From Hyphomicrobiales bacterium (GTDB lineage Bacteria; Pseudomonadota; Alphaproteobacteria; Rhizobiales; Rhizobiaceae), in the NCBI GenBank assembly GCA_900472925.1, contig UCJU01000020.1, positions 1 to 64,000 of the forward strand: a stretch of 64,000 nt of DNA, written 5' to 3'. The notes beneath the pieces are model-generated. The model made no database searches, had not been told where the DNA came from, and saw nothing but the letters and a program-made list of their open reading frames with translations. The translations under genes were made by a program, and so were the position numbers. This document shows, in pieces, positions 8,151 through 17,082 of the stretch (within the stretch, counting starts at the first letter, position 1; every line of letters starts with the position of its first letter).

Positions 8151-10100
8151 TTAAGATGCGACTGCGGGCGTCGCTATTTGCAGTCGCGGACGACCGATCT
8201 TTCGGGCCACGACCACCAGCTCCCGTGGCGTGGTTTGTGTCAGCGCCATTTTGACAGTCTCGGTCAATGACGTCGTTATGAAGTCGGCGCTGATATCCGC
8301 TGCGTCGATCTGCGCGTAGTTCTGCCCGTTCGCGGTGGGAATGAGTATTCCAACCCGCAGGGAAGGCTTTAGGCGCTTCATCCGGCGCACGATCTGCCGC
8401 GCATGCGATTTGGAGTTTCCGTTGAGGAACGACACCACCGCCGTATCGATCCCATCCAGGCTGAGTTTTCGCGAGGCACGGCCTGCCAGATCACCAAAAC
8501 TTGCTGACGCAACCGTCGCGCCCTGGATCTCGATGATCTGCGCCAGCATGGCAGAGGCGGCGTCATCGATGGCACCACGGCCACCCACACACAACACCGA
8601 TTGGCCACGTCCGTCGGGCAGCTCGATCTCGTCGGCCGATGCGACAAACGCTTCCGTTGCCTCCGGTTCTTCCTCGTTTTCCTCCTCATCGGCGATATCG
8701 GAGAGATTATCGACGAGTGTCATCGAGCTGAAGGAAAACAGCTCGATCTGTTTTTCCGACATGACGCCGCGCTGCCTGTCCATTTCACCCAGCATAAGAG
8801 CGGGAAGACCTACCTTGTCGTAGTAATCAACGAGGTATTCCTGTTTCAGATATTCCTCGGCATTGTCGGTTGCCTCGTTCGGATCTCCAGCCAGCAGCCG
8901 TTGATAGAGCTTTTCATGCAACTCCAGAACCGGCTCGTTGCCCAGGAGGACATCAAGGAAGCCGAATTGCGGCACATGGCGACCCAGAACAACCAGACAA
9001 ACGGTGAGAGGCGTGGACAGCATGAGGCCGATTGGTCCCCAAAGCCAGGACCAGAAAATGGCCGAAACGATGATCGCCAGTGGCGACAATCCGGTGTGGG
9101 ATCCGTATAGCCAGGGCTCGATCACATTGTTGCTGATGAGTTCGATGGTTATGAAAAGCGCTGCCACCCAGGCAACCAGCGACCATCCCGGTGCAATGGC
9201 AAGCGCCAGAAACAGCGGCAGGATCATTCCAATGACAGGGCCGATATAGGGCACGAATCTCAGGACAAGCGTCAGCAGACCCCACAGAATGGCATTGGGT
9301 ATGCCAAGCACCCACAGGCCAATGGTGATTGGCAGGGCATACAGGGTATTCACGACCAGTTGCATCAGAAGGTATTTTCCGACGCGCTTGCCAGCGTCCT
9401 GAAGGGCGGCGGTGGTACGATGCAGGTCACTGAGACCGACGAGGCGGATGAACCTGTCGCGCAAATCCTCGCGCTCCAGCAGCATGAAAACGACAAGAAC
9501 GATCACGAGACCAGCTGTCGCAAACGGGCTGATCAGCGGCAGGATCAGGTTGCCGAGTGTTTGTAGCGGATTGCTTCGTGAGATAATTTCGACAGGCATC
9601 GGCTCCCGCTCGGGGACCTCAGGCGCTGCCGCCTCCTGGCTTTCGGTCGCCCTCGTTTGTATCTCGGCGCCCATCTTCTCCACCACCTTGCTCAGATGGT
9701 CCAGCACGCCATTGCCGGAGCCTGCCTGGGCCAGAACCTGGACTTTGCTGACGATGTTGCGCTGATAGGTGGGTATGTTTTCGGCAAGGTTTGCAACCTG
9801 CGTTGCGACGATGAAGCTGAAGACCGCAATCGCGCAGAACGCGGATATGACAGTAAGGATGACCGCCAGAATCTTCGGCACCGACCGTTTGCGAAGGAAG
9901 GACACGATGGGCGCAAGGGTAAAGGACAGCAGCAGCGAAAGAGCAAGCGGAACGAATATCTCCTGGCCGACCCGCAGCAGAAATGCGACACCGATCAGAA
10001 TGAGGAGAGTTCGGCCAGACAGCATGTTGCTCGAACTGACATCCGGCCTGGGGTAGTTCGCCCGTGCTGCTACAGAGCTTATTGCCTTTGGAAGTTCCAT
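8151..10100 (-). CDS. AI-2E family transporter with long C-terminal extension
   Basis: A 649-residue membrane protein. Residues about 25-380 form the multi-helix AI-2E/PerM permease domain, with the family signatures TLVLRFVPYIGPVIGM and LWGPIGLMLSTPLTVCLVVLGRH. The remaining 270 residues are soluble: a helical segment, an acidic linker (ADEEENEEEPEATEAF) and a Rossmann-like segment starting RGQSVLCVGGRGAIDDAA and ending near KMALTQ. Typical family members have about 350-400 residues, so the extension is a real difference. Despite the name, most members are uncharacterised and some export solutes or exchange Na+/H+. A monocistronic gene. Confidence 0.88.
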   Translation of the reverse strand: MELPKAISSVAARANYPRPDVSSSNMLSGRTLLILIGVAFLLRVGQEIFVPLALSLLLSFTLAPIVSFLRKRSVPKILAVILTVISAFCAIAVFSFIVATQVANLAENIPTYQRNIVSKVQVLAQAGSGNGVLDHLSKVVEKMGAEIQTRATESQEAAAPEVPEREPMPVEIISRSNPLQTLGNLILPLISPFATAGLVIVLVVFMLLEREDLRDRFIRLVGLSDLHRTTAALQDAGKRVGKYLLMQLVVNTLYALPITIGLWVLGIPNAILWGLLTLVLRFVPYIGPVIGMILPLFLALAIAPGWSLVAWVAALFITIELISNNVIEPWLYGSHTGLSPLAIIVSAIFWSWLWGPIGLMLSTPLTVCLVVLGRHVPQFGFLDVLLGNEPVLELHEKLYQRLLAGDPNEATDNAEEYLKQEYLVDYYDKVGLPALMLGEMDRQRGVMSEKQIELFSFSSMTLVDNLSDIADEEENEEEPEATEAFVASADEIELPDGRGQSVLCVGGRGAIDDAASAMLAQIIEIQGATVASASFGDLAGRASRKLSLDGIDTAVVSFLNGNSKSHARQIVRRMKRLKPSLRVGILIPTANGQNYAQIDAADISADFITTSLTETVKMALTQTTPRELVVVARKIGRPRLQIATPAVAS

Positions 10101-10325
10101 GTCGTTCCCGCCTTATGCCCTTCAGGTTCACTCGGTGGACCAAGGCGTCAAAGGGCACCAGCGGATATGCTATGGCTTTGGCGGGCAGGTCGACCGGGTG
10201 ACGTGCAGCCAGCGTGTGATCGCCGCATGCGAGGCGGTGAACGCGTTTATTGATGTCCGGTTCCTTATATAAGCTGAAGGATGAAAATAAGAGGCGGACA
10301 GCGAGATCGCCATTTCCACATGTGG

Positions 10326-10745
10326 TCAGCCCTGACCGGCCTTTCGCATCGGCATACGGTCGATCAGGTCGAATATATCGGCATCACTGACGATCTCCTT
10401 GCTTCGGAATTTCACGCCACCGTCCTTGCCCACGAGGAGGACTTGGAAATCGTCGTTTCCGACTTTCGCGTCTGCCCGAAGCTTGTCGCCACTCATCGCC
10501 ACCGATGTCCCGTAAACCACGCGCGCCTCATCGTCGCTAATGCGGATGATGACCAATGCCCGGTCGGCCAGTTCTGCCTGCTTTTGCTTGAGGACGTCGA
10601 TCTGCTTCTCGACCTTGGGGTCGCTCGCCTTCCCGAAAACCAGAACGATGCGGTTTTTCCATTCGTAATGTGAAAGACTATCCATTGCAAAACCCTGATT
10701 GATGGATGCTAACGCGATGGCTGCCGCGAGGATCAGCGCTCTCAT
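10326..10745 (-). CDS. DUF4174 protein, probably periplasmic
   Basis: A 139-residue protein with a Sec signal peptide (about 1-20, ending QGFA) and a DUF4174 domain: LSHYEWKNRIVLVFGKASDPK, a helical KQIDVLKQKQAELADRAL segment and RVVYGTS..DKLRADAKVGNDDFQVLLVGKDGGVKFRS. The fold appears thioredoxin-like without a CxxC pair. DUF4174 proteins are exported and of unknown role. The gene lies just downstream of the SnoaL-like gene on the same strand, but the 78-base gap does not force co-transcription. Confidence 0.82.
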   Translation of the reverse strand: MRALILAAAIALASINQGFAMDSLSHYEWKNRIVLVFGKASDPKVEKQIDVLKQKQAELADRALVIIRISDDEARVVYGTSVAMSGDKLRADAKVGNDDFQVLLVGKDGGVKFRSKEIVSDADIFDLIDRMPMRKAGQG

Positions 10746-10823
10746 CTCTTTCTCCTCTTCGATAGACCCTAAACGAAGGAGGACGACATCCGTTCGGCGC
10801 TGCGCTCAAACAAGTTCGTGACC

Positions 10824-11210
10824 TCAGAGCTGCCTCTCGATTTCTGCCTTGTCGAGGATCGACCATACCGTGCGAATTTTTGACTGTTCGAACTGGTAGA
10901 TCGCATGTTCGCAGAAAGAGACGGCACGACCGTTGACCGGCAGGCCGAGAAACGTGCCTTGCGGGGAGCATTGGAACGTCAGCCGTGCCGAGATCAAAGG
11001 CGGTTCACTGACGATGATCTGAGCGTTGAAACTTAAGTCGGGAATGGTCCTGAAGTCGTTGATCAGCATTGCCCGATAACCCGACAGGCCAAACGGCCGT
11101 CCGTTGTGTTGGGCATTGTCAGCGACGAAGTTTCCCAGTTCATCCCATGCCTGCCGGTTCAGGCAGTCCAGATAAGCAAGATAGATGTTGCGCAGATCAT
11201 GTGCGTTCAT
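10824..11210 (-). CDS. SnoaL-like / ester cyclase family protein
   Basis: A 128-residue NTF2-like protein of the SnoaL/ester cyclase type. Features are MNAHDLRNIYLAYLDCLNRQAWDELGNFVADN (N-terminal helices), GLSGYRAMLINDFRTIPDL (pocket helix) and AIYQFEQSKIRTVWSILDKAEIERQL (C-terminal strand and helix with the family ending). SnoaL itself closes rings in polyketides, but the many small relatives in rhizobia have no assigned substrate. No polyketide genes are near, so an ordinary small-molecule role is more likely. Divergent from the carboxypeptidase gene. Confidence 0.78.
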   Translation of the reverse strand: MNAHDLRNIYLAYLDCLNRQAWDELGNFVADNAQHNGRPFGLSGYRAMLINDFRTIPDLSFNAQIIVSEPPLISARLTFQCSPQGTFLGLPVNGRAVSFCEHAIYQFEQSKIRTVWSILDKAEIERQL

Positions 11211-11374
11211 GTCGCCCCTTCCAACAGTCTCGATGGATCATATTATCGTGTTCTCTGGTCTTGAACGGCAAACAGCCTTTTTCGACCTCAGACTTGCCAA
11301 GGTCCTCGCTTAGCAGACGCTTGTGTCCGCAAGGCGTCTTATGTCAGAGGATACTATTGCTTGGAGACTGACAC

Positions 11375-12448
11375 ATGATGAAAACGATATTGGCCAGCCG
11401 GCTAGCGAAGACCGTGATATTGGCCGCGTCTCTTTCGGCGCCTGCCAACGCCACGCCCGTGCTGGTTGTCGATACCGCAAATCATCAGGTTCTCTATCAG
11501 GAAGATGCCGGTGTGCCGTGGTATCCCGCGTCCACGACAAAGCTCATGACGGCGCTGGTCGTGTTCGAAGCGCTTCGTGCGGGCGAAGTGACACTGACCA
11601 CGCCTGTCATGATGACGCGCAACGCAACCAAACAGGCTTTCCTCGAGTCGGGTCTGACGTTCGGGCGAACGATGACCTTGGAGGATGCGCTGTTTGCGGC
11701 TCTCACCGCTTCGGCCAACGATGTCGCCGTCGCACTTGCAGAAACGGTGACATCGGATGAAGCCGTTTTCGTGCAGCGAATGAATGCGGAAGCCACCCGC
11801 CTCGGGATGACGGGAACGCATTTTGCCAGCCCCAACGGCCTGTTCAACAAAAGCAATTATTCCACGGCCCGCGATCTGGCGATCCTTGGAATGGAAATCG
11901 ACCGGACTTTCCCAGACTATCAACGCTTTTTCCAGGGATCTGCCGTCATCATCGACGGGAAGGAAATCAAATCCAACAATACGCTGCTGACCCGCTTCAG
12001 CGGCACGGTTGGAATGAAGACCGGCTTCCTGTGTGCATCGGGACGCAATTACGTCGGCCTGGCCACGCGGAATGGCAAGCGCGTGATGGTCGTGATGCTG
12101 GGCGCAACGACGGAGCGTGAGCGCAATGAGCGGGCTGCGCAATATTTGACGCAGGCGTTTGCGGGGCAACTGAGCCCGTCAGGGCCTGTCGAAAATGTGC
12201 AAAACCGCACCGATGTCGCGCCGCAGGATATGCGCATTCGGCTGTGTACCGACAAGAGCGTTCCCTATGAAGCCGAACGTGAAGCGATGTATCCCATGGG
12301 CTTACCCGGCCATGAGACGTTCCTGAAAGACGATATTCCTGGCCAGGTCCATGCCATAACCACCTGGCCCAGCGACAATGCGATCGATGTGCCGGTGCCC
12401 GCCAACCGCCCCGCAGCGTCACACCCGCAACCCGGCTCTGCCGGATGA
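11375..12448 (+). CDS. D-alanyl-D-alanine carboxypeptidase (peptidase S11)
   Basis: A 357-residue penicillin-binding protein of low molecular mass that trims the terminal D-Ala from peptidoglycan stem peptides in the periplasm. It has an N-terminal signal peptide (cleavage near PANA-TP), the SxxK motif S53-T-T-K56, the SxN motif in TASANDVAVALAE, and the KTG motif in GMKTGFLCASG. The C-terminal 90 residues (Pro-rich, no clear PBP5 C domain or amphipathic anchor) differ from E. coli DacA. A strong hairpin terminator follows. The start with tandem ATG codons is preceded by a weak GGAGACTG site. Confidence 0.92.
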   Translation: MMKTILASRLAKTVILAASLSAPANATPVLVVDTANHQVLYQEDAGVPWYPASTTKLMTALVVFEALRAGEVTLTTPVMMTRNATKQAFLESGLTFGRTMTLEDALFAALTASANDVAVALAETVTSDEAVFVQRMNAEATRLGMTGTHFASPNGLFNKSNYSTARDLAILGMEIDRTFPDYQRFFQGSAVIIDGKEIKSNNTLLTRFSGTVGMKTGFLCASGRNYVGLATRNGKRVMVVMLGATTERERNERAAQYLTQAFAGQLSPSGPVENVQNRTDVAPQDMRIRLCTDKSVPYEAEREAMYPMGLPGHETFLKDDIPGQVHAITTWPSDNAIDVPVPANRPAASHPQPGSAG

Positions 12449-12473
12449 GATGGGTGTTGGTAGCGCCCCACAA

Positions 12474-12503
12474 AAAAGGCACGCCGTAAAGCGTGCCTTT
12501 TTG
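12474..12503 (+). terminator. Rho-independent terminator after the carboxypeptidase gene
   Basis: Perfect arms AAAAGGCACGC and GCGTGCCTTTT around a six-base loop, flanked by A-runs and T-runs on both sides. It can therefore work in both directions, between the carboxypeptidase and malate:quinone oxidoreductase genes. Confidence 0.88.
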
Positions 12504-12529
12504 TTTGCGTTTGCGTCGATCAAGTCGCC

Positions 12530-14266
12530 TTAAGGCGCGAGGTCACCTACTGGCTTGGCAGGAGCATTGTCTGCTGTCGTTGCCGTTGCAGAAGGGGCGG
12601 CCGCAGCTGCGCTCGATAGGGACGCCATGTCGATCTGTGGCGGGGTCGGAAGCTGTAACAATTCGCTGGTATAGGCCCACTCTTCATGGGTCTTCTGCGG
12701 ATCCGCGTTCAGCTTGGTGCCATAGCTTGGAACGATCTGGCGAATTTTGGCTTGCCATTCCGGGCTCGCCACTTTTTCACCAAAGACCTTTTCCAGCACC
12801 TGCAGCATGATCGGCGCGGCTGTCGACGCACCCGGCGAAGCGCCGAGCAAGGCTGCAATGCTGCCATCCTTGGCGCTGACGATTTCCGTGCCGAGTTTCA
12901 GAACGCCACCCTTTTCGGCATCGCGCTTGATGATCTGCACGCGCTGACCTGCCTGCCACAGACGCCATTCACCCTGTTTGGCGCCGGGGAAATATTCCTG
13001 CAGGGCCGCGAAGCGGTCGTCATCCGACAGCATCAACTGACCGGCCAGATATTCGACCAGCGGATATTCATCCATGCCGACGCTCATCATCGGCCATGCG
13101 TTGCTCATCGTGGTCGAGGTCAGCAGGTCGAAGTAGGAGCCTTCCTTGAGGAACTTGGTGGAGAAGGTCGCAAAGGGGCCGAACAGCACCACCCGCTTGC
13201 CGCCGATCACGCGTGTGTCCAGATGCGGAACGGACATGGGTGGAGAACCGACCGATGCCTTGCCGTAGGCTTTGGCCAGATGCAGCATGGTCACATCAGG
13301 GTTTTCGTTGACGAGGAAGGAGCCGCCGACGGGGAAGCCCGCATAATCGTCACCTTCCGGAATTCCGGACATTTGCAACAGGTGGATGGCACCGCCGCCA
13401 GCACCCACGAAGACGAACTTCGCGTCGACCGTATACTCGGAATCGTCCTTGAGGTTGCTGTAAGTCACGCGCCAGGTGCCGTCGGAGTTGCGCTCGATGG
13501 CGGTCACTTCACTGGAAACCTGAAGGTTGAAATTCTCTTGGCTCTTCAGATGGGCAACGAACTGGCGGGTGATTTCACCAAATTCCATGTCGGTGCCGAG
13601 CGGAGACCACGTCGCACCGATCTTCTGGCCGGGGTCACGGCCTTCCATCATCAACGGGACCCATTTCTTGATCTGCTCCGCATCACTGGAATATTCCATG
13701 CCGGCAAACAGTGGGCTGGCTTTGAGGGCCTCGTAGCGCTTTTCCAGATAGGACATGTTCTCATCGCCCCAGACGAAGCTCATATGCGGCGTGTGGTTGA
13801 TAAAGGAGCGCGGGTTCTTCAAGACGCCATTGCGTACCTGCCACGCCCAGAACTGGCGGGAAATCTGGAAGGCTTCGTTGATTTCGACAGCTTTGGAAAT
13901 GTCGATTCCGCCATTGGCGGTCTCAGGCGTGTAGTTGAGTTCCGCCAGTGCCGAGTGGCCGGTGCCGGCATTGTTCCAGCCATTGGAGCTCTCAAGCGCC
14001 ACGGCATCCAGACGCTCCAGCATCTCGATCGACCATGTCGGTTCCAGCTCATGCAGCCAGACGCCGAGCGTCGCACTCATGATGCCACCGCCGATCAGAA
14101 GGACATCGACTTTTTTGTCAGCACTCTGGGCAAGCGCAGGTGCGCCCGGCAGCGTTGCAGCGGCAAGACCGGCAAGAGCCGTTCCAAGCACTTGACGTCG
14201 GTTCATGGTAAAGGTGTCGTGCGAAAATCCGTCGGTCGGGCCAGTGCCCTTGTCGTTTTTAATCAC
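12530..14266 (-). CDS. mqo: Malate:quinone oxidoreductase with Tat signal
   Basis: Membrane-associated FAD enzyme that oxidises malate to oxaloacetate and reduces quinone in the TCA cycle. The FAD-binding motif [16 protein letters not shown] and family blocks such as [35 protein letters not shown] and [16 protein letters not shown] are all present. It starts with a twin-arginine segment ([26 protein letters not shown]), unlike the cytoplasmic E. coli enzyme. The GTG at 14266 has an excellent AGGAAAAG site and puts 20 residues before the twin arginines; the ATG at 14206 is the alternative but lacks a ribosome site. The C-terminus has an Ala-rich tail of about 35 residues. Confidence 0.93.
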   Translation of the reverse strand: MIKNDKGTGPTDGFSHDTFTMNRRQVLGTALAGLAAATLPGAPALAQSADKKVDVLLIGGGIMSATLGVWLHELEPTWSIEMLERLDAVALESSNGWNNAGTGHSALAELNYTPETANGGIDISKAVEINEAFQISRQFWAWQVRNGVLKNPRSFINHTPHMSFVWGDENMSYLEKRYEALKASPLFAGMEYSSDAEQIKKWVPLMMEGRDPGQKIGATWSPLGTDMEFGEITRQFVAHLKSQENFNLQVSSEVTAIERNSDGTWRVTYSNLKDDSEYTVDAKFVFVGAGGGAIHLLQMSGIPEGDDYAGFPVGGSFLVNENPDVTMLHLAKAYGKASVGSPPMSVPHLDTRVIGGKRVVLFGPFATFSTKFLKEGSYFDLLTSTTMSNAWPMMSVGMDEYPLVEYLAGQLMLSDDDRFAALQEYFPGAKQGEWRLWQAGQRVQIIKRDAEKGGVLKLGTEIVSAKDGSIAALLGASPGASTAAPIMLQVLEKVFGEKVASPEWQAKIRQIVPSYGTKLNADPQKTHEEWAYTSELLQLPTPPQIDMASLSSAAAAAPSATATTADNAPAKPVGDLAP

Positions 14267-14616
14267 GTCTTTTCCTAAATTCTGATGATCTTCAATTTGT
14301 GCGGCGCAATAACGCATGCAAAGCTGTAAGACAACTCTTGCGCTACACGGTCGATCATGTCGAAAAAGAGTTCAGACGGTGGACAGTGGACTGAAACGTC
14401 CCGCCCGATCCAGACAAAGAAAAACGGGAACGGCACGATTTTGCCTTAGTTTTCCGCGCGATACGCTGTGACCCATCTGGAAACGGCGACTGGTTATGAA
14501 GCTGATCTAATGGCTTATATCCACGGCTATGCGCCTTGCGCATAACAGATGTGCGGGTCGGAATTGAGCCATGCGTCAGAGTGTTGCCAGCCGATTGATG
14601 ACCCGCAATAAACAAA
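14267..14616. other. Intergenic region upstream of mqo
   Basis: About 350 bases containing the mqo leader and promoter region. The short frames here show no family resemblance or ribosome site. The only clear element is the terminator at its far end, listed separately. Confidence 0.5.
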
Positions 14617-14648
14617 AAAGCCCACCGAGAGAATCCCGGCGGGCTTTC
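14617..14648 (-). terminator. Terminator downstream of the 136-residue lipoprotein gene
   Basis: Arms AAAGCCC.CCG and CGG.GGGCTTT enclose an eight-base loop. On the minus strand the stem is followed by a run of six T, so it ends transcription of the lipoprotein gene that stops at 14670. Confidence 0.85.
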
Positions 14649-14669
14649 GTAACTTATGCGATTTAAAAC

Positions 14670-15080
14670 TTATTCGCCGCCCAGAAACTCGGCGCAATAG
14701 CTTGGGCCATTGACGCCTGGACGGTCCGAGACGGTCCGGATCGAGCGGATTTTGTAGTCGCTGCCAACGGTGAGCTGGACCGTGCAGGAGAGATAGACCT
14801 TGCGGGCAGATGACGTCTGGCGACCACGCTTGCCATCCTTGGCCTCATCATACTTTGCCGGGATCGTCGTGGTTTTGTAGCCACCGCGCCAGTTGTACGT
14901 CGTCGTGCCACCGGAATCGACATCGCTCAATGGTGGTCCGTATTTGGCAAAGAATACGCCAGCAGACTGACCGACCCAACGGGTCTCCACGGCGCTCTTG
15001 GGAGCAAGCGACGGGGTCGTGGTGGTGCAAGCGGAAAGGGCAATCGCCAGCCCTGCCAATGTTACGCTGCGAAATCGCAT
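14670..15080 (-). CDS. Putative lipoprotein of unknown function
   Basis: A 136-residue protein with a lipoprotein signal (MRFRSVTLAGLAIALSAC, lipobox LSAC with Cys18) followed by a Thr-rich linker. The mature part has GVFFAKYGPPLSDVDSGGTTTYNWRGG, which is similar to the small outer-membrane assembly-type repeats seen in SmpA/OmlA-like proteins but too diverged to name, then a basic loop and two cysteines (LSCTVQLTV and SYCAEFLGG) that could form a disulfide. It is monocistronic with its own terminator. Confidence 0.78.
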   Translation of the reverse strand: MRFRSVTLAGLAIALSACTTTTPSLAPKSAVETRWVGQSAGVFFAKYGPPLSDVDSGGTTTYNWRGGYKTTTIPAKYDEAKDGKRGRQTSSARKVYLSCTVQLTVGSDYKIRSIRTVSDRPGVNGPSYCAEFLGGE

Positions 15081-15546
15081 ATCGAGATATCCTTGTTGTG
15101 CCGTTTCCGGTGTTTTCGCGGGAGATAATGTCTCCCTAGCAGATTTGTGGCAAAGCGGCAGAGGCAGAGGAGGCTGGAATGCATATTTTTTGCCACAATT
15201 GCTTTTTTGTAACGATAAGGCTGTTGTGCCCAGGCCAACATTTGGGAGCCAAGGGAGCCGTGGTTCGACGTATCAACTATTTTTGACGGCGGACACTGCT
15301 TCATTCTCGCATTGAAACGCATATTCTTGCAGGAAAACGCAGTTTGCGAGGCCAATCGGCGAGACTTTTTTTGGGATTTAGAGAAAATCCATCACTTTTG
15401 AAGCGAAAGTTGGTGTGTGACGTTACTTATGGGCTATAGTTTATTAGCAAAATCGATATCATATACGGTATCTGGTTACCTTTGAAAATCGAACTCTGTA
15501 ACGTTGTAGTCTATCTTTCCACGCGCTTGACAAGCTAAGGTATAGG
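15081..15546. other. Long divergent intergenic region before the LacI-type gene
   Basis: A 466-base AT-rich region between the divergent lipoprotein and LacI-type genes. It holds no open frame with a ribosome site. It contains a candidate operator (15455-15472) and presumably both promoters. Runs such as TTTTTTTGGG near 15366 do not follow a hairpin. Confidence 0.5.
15455..15472. promoter_or_regulatory. Candidate LacI-family operator
   Basis: An 18-base imperfect inverted repeat, GATATCATATACGGTATC, with 7 of 9 positions paired and no spacer. This is the usual size and symmetry of LacI-family operators. It lies about 75 bases upstream of the LacI-type gene, which suggests autoregulation. Inferred from symmetry only. 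Confidence 0.4.
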
Positions 15547-16596
15547 ATGCCGAACACACGAAGACGGAAAGCGATCGTAAAGGTAACCCTGCAGGATGTT
15601 GCAAGGGAGGCGGGAGTGAGCGCGATTACCGTGTCCCGCGCCCTGCGAGAGCCGGAAAAGGTTTCCGTCGCCTTAAGAGATCAGATTTTGAGTGTCGTGG
15701 ATAAAATGGGTTATGTCCCCGATCTGAATGCAAGAGCTTTGGCCAGCGGTACCAGCACATTCATCGGCGTTCTCCTTCCATCCCTGTCGCATCCAGCGCT
15801 GAGTGCGGTGCTGAGCGGGATCGAAGCGCGGATCAGAGGGACCGATTACCGCATTCAATACTCAAACACCCATTACGACCCCGAGGAAGAGTTGAGGCAA
15901 TTACGAGCCTTCGCGGCGCACAGTCCTGCCGGCGTCATCGTCGCCGGTACGGAACGACTGGAAAATCTGGAGGCGATCGCCAATGAAGCCGGTTGTCCCA
16001 TCGTCCAGACCGTCGACGCATCCCTGAAAATGAGCGGCATCGCTGTCGGCATCGATCATAAAAAAGCAGCCATGGCCGCCACGCGGCACATGCTGTCTCA
16101 GGGGTATCGCCGAATAGCCATCCTCGGCTGCGGGCATGACATCCGGGTCCGCCGTCGTCAGGAGGGTTATTGTGAGGTGATGCAACAGGCGGGTTTGTTG
16201 GATGAGAGCATGATCATCTGGCAGGACGCGCCACCCAGCATCCATCTGGGTTCTCGCCTGATCCGTCGCTTTATAGAGAAAAGACCGGATGTGGATGGCG
16301 TGCTCTGCCACAGCGACGATTTGGCCCTTGGCGTCATATTCGAGTGCCAGAGATTGGGCATCCGCGTCCCGGAAGATTTTGGCATCTGCGGTTTCAACGA
16401 CCTGGAATATGCGGTGACAACCGAACCACCCTTGACCACCATCCACGTCCCACGTTTCGATATCGGTTATACCGCTGCAGATATTCTGATCACCTTGAGC
16501 CGGGGAGGGCAGATCAAGGAGCGGACGCTTGATCTGGGGTTCGAGCTGGTCGTACGTCAGACGACAAGGCGGTCAAAAGCCGCAGCAATAGCCTGA
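15547..16596 (+). CDS. LacI family transcriptional regulator
   Basis: A 349-residue repressor-type protein. The N-terminal helix-turn-helix is [20 protein letters not shown] (about 12-31), followed by the hinge segment and a periplasmic-binding-protein-like sensor domain (GVLLPSLSHPALSAVLSGIE..., GYRRIAILG, VLCHSDDLALGVIFECQRLG, GICGFNDLEYAVTTEPPLTTI). It is most like the gluconate-type GntR branch of the family, but the ligand cannot be fixed because no sugar-catabolism gene is adjacent. The start at 15547 follows a TAAGG site. It probably regulates itself and distant genes. Confidence 0.9.
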   Translation: MPNTRRRKAIVKVTLQDVAREAGVSAITVSRALREPEKVSVALRDQILSVVDKMGYVPDLNARALASGTSTFIGVLLPSLSHPALSAVLSGIEARIRGTDYRIQYSNTHYDPEEELRQLRAFAAHSPAGVIVAGTERLENLEAIANEAGCPIVQTVDASLKMSGIAVGIDHKKAAMAATRHMLSQGYRRIAILGCGHDIRVRRRQEGYCEVMQQAGLLDESMIIWQDAPPSIHLGSRLIRRFIEKRPDVDGVLCHSDDLALGVIFECQRLGIRVPEDFGICGFNDLEYAVTTEPPLTTIHVPRFDIGYTAADILITLSRGGQIKERTLDLGFELVVRQTTRRSKAAAIA

Positions 16597-16707
16597 GACC
16601 CATTGGCACTCATCGTCTGTCCCTAATAAAACCCAAGCACGAAATTTTTCTCAAGGAACCTTTGATTGCAGATGGCGTTAGGTCAACAAGGTGAAAAGGA
16701 GAAAATT

Positions 16708-16785
16708 ATGCTAAAAGGAATGGTTTTGTGGGCAATGGGTGTGCCGCTCGTGGTCGTTGTTCTGCTCTGGATGTTCGTATTCTGA
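16708..16785 (+). CDS. Small membrane peptide, 25 residues
   Basis: A 25-codon frame with an excellent ribosome site (AAAAGGAGA, seven bases before the ATG) and its own terminator. The peptide begins MLKGMVLWAMGVPL and ends LLWMFVF, a single hydrophobic span with one lysine, as expected for a small inner-membrane peptide. A second, broken copy of the same peptide and terminator lies at 20040-20114, which supports this being a real gene family and not chance. Function unknown. Confidence 0.6.
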   Translation: MLKGMVLWAMGVPLVVVVLLWMFVF

Positions 16786-16813
16786 TCGTAGATCCGACAT
16801 GAGAATATAACTC

Positions 16814-16842
16814 AAGGCGCTGGTCTGAGACCGGCGCTTTTC
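16814..16842 (+). terminator. Terminator of the small membrane peptide gene
   Basis: A hairpin with arms AAGGCGCTGGTC and GACCGGCGCTT (one mismatch), followed by TTTTCTCATTT, 29 bases after the small peptide stop codon. A related hairpin follows the degenerate copy at 20146. Confidence 0.8.
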
Positions 16843-17082
16843 TCATTTGTCCAAGCCGTTTCGCCATAAGCTTCGCGAAAGCCGGATGTTCTAATCTACA
16901 AGTGATAATGCTCCGCCGTCCGCACGGGATGCAGACGCAGGTGGTACGTCAGAAAACATATAATCCGCGTCCGTCTCTGGGCTTGCAAATTGCTGACTGA
17001 TAGGTGTGTAACCTAATGAACTGACGTCTGCGAATTCACCCTTTGATTGATATCAAATCTTTAAGTTGCAGGCGATCACGGC

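Noticed and set aside
12686-14278. A 530-codon open frame on the plus strand opposite mqo
   Set aside because: It is an antisense shadow of the clearly recognised mqo gene, with no family resemblance and no ribosome site.
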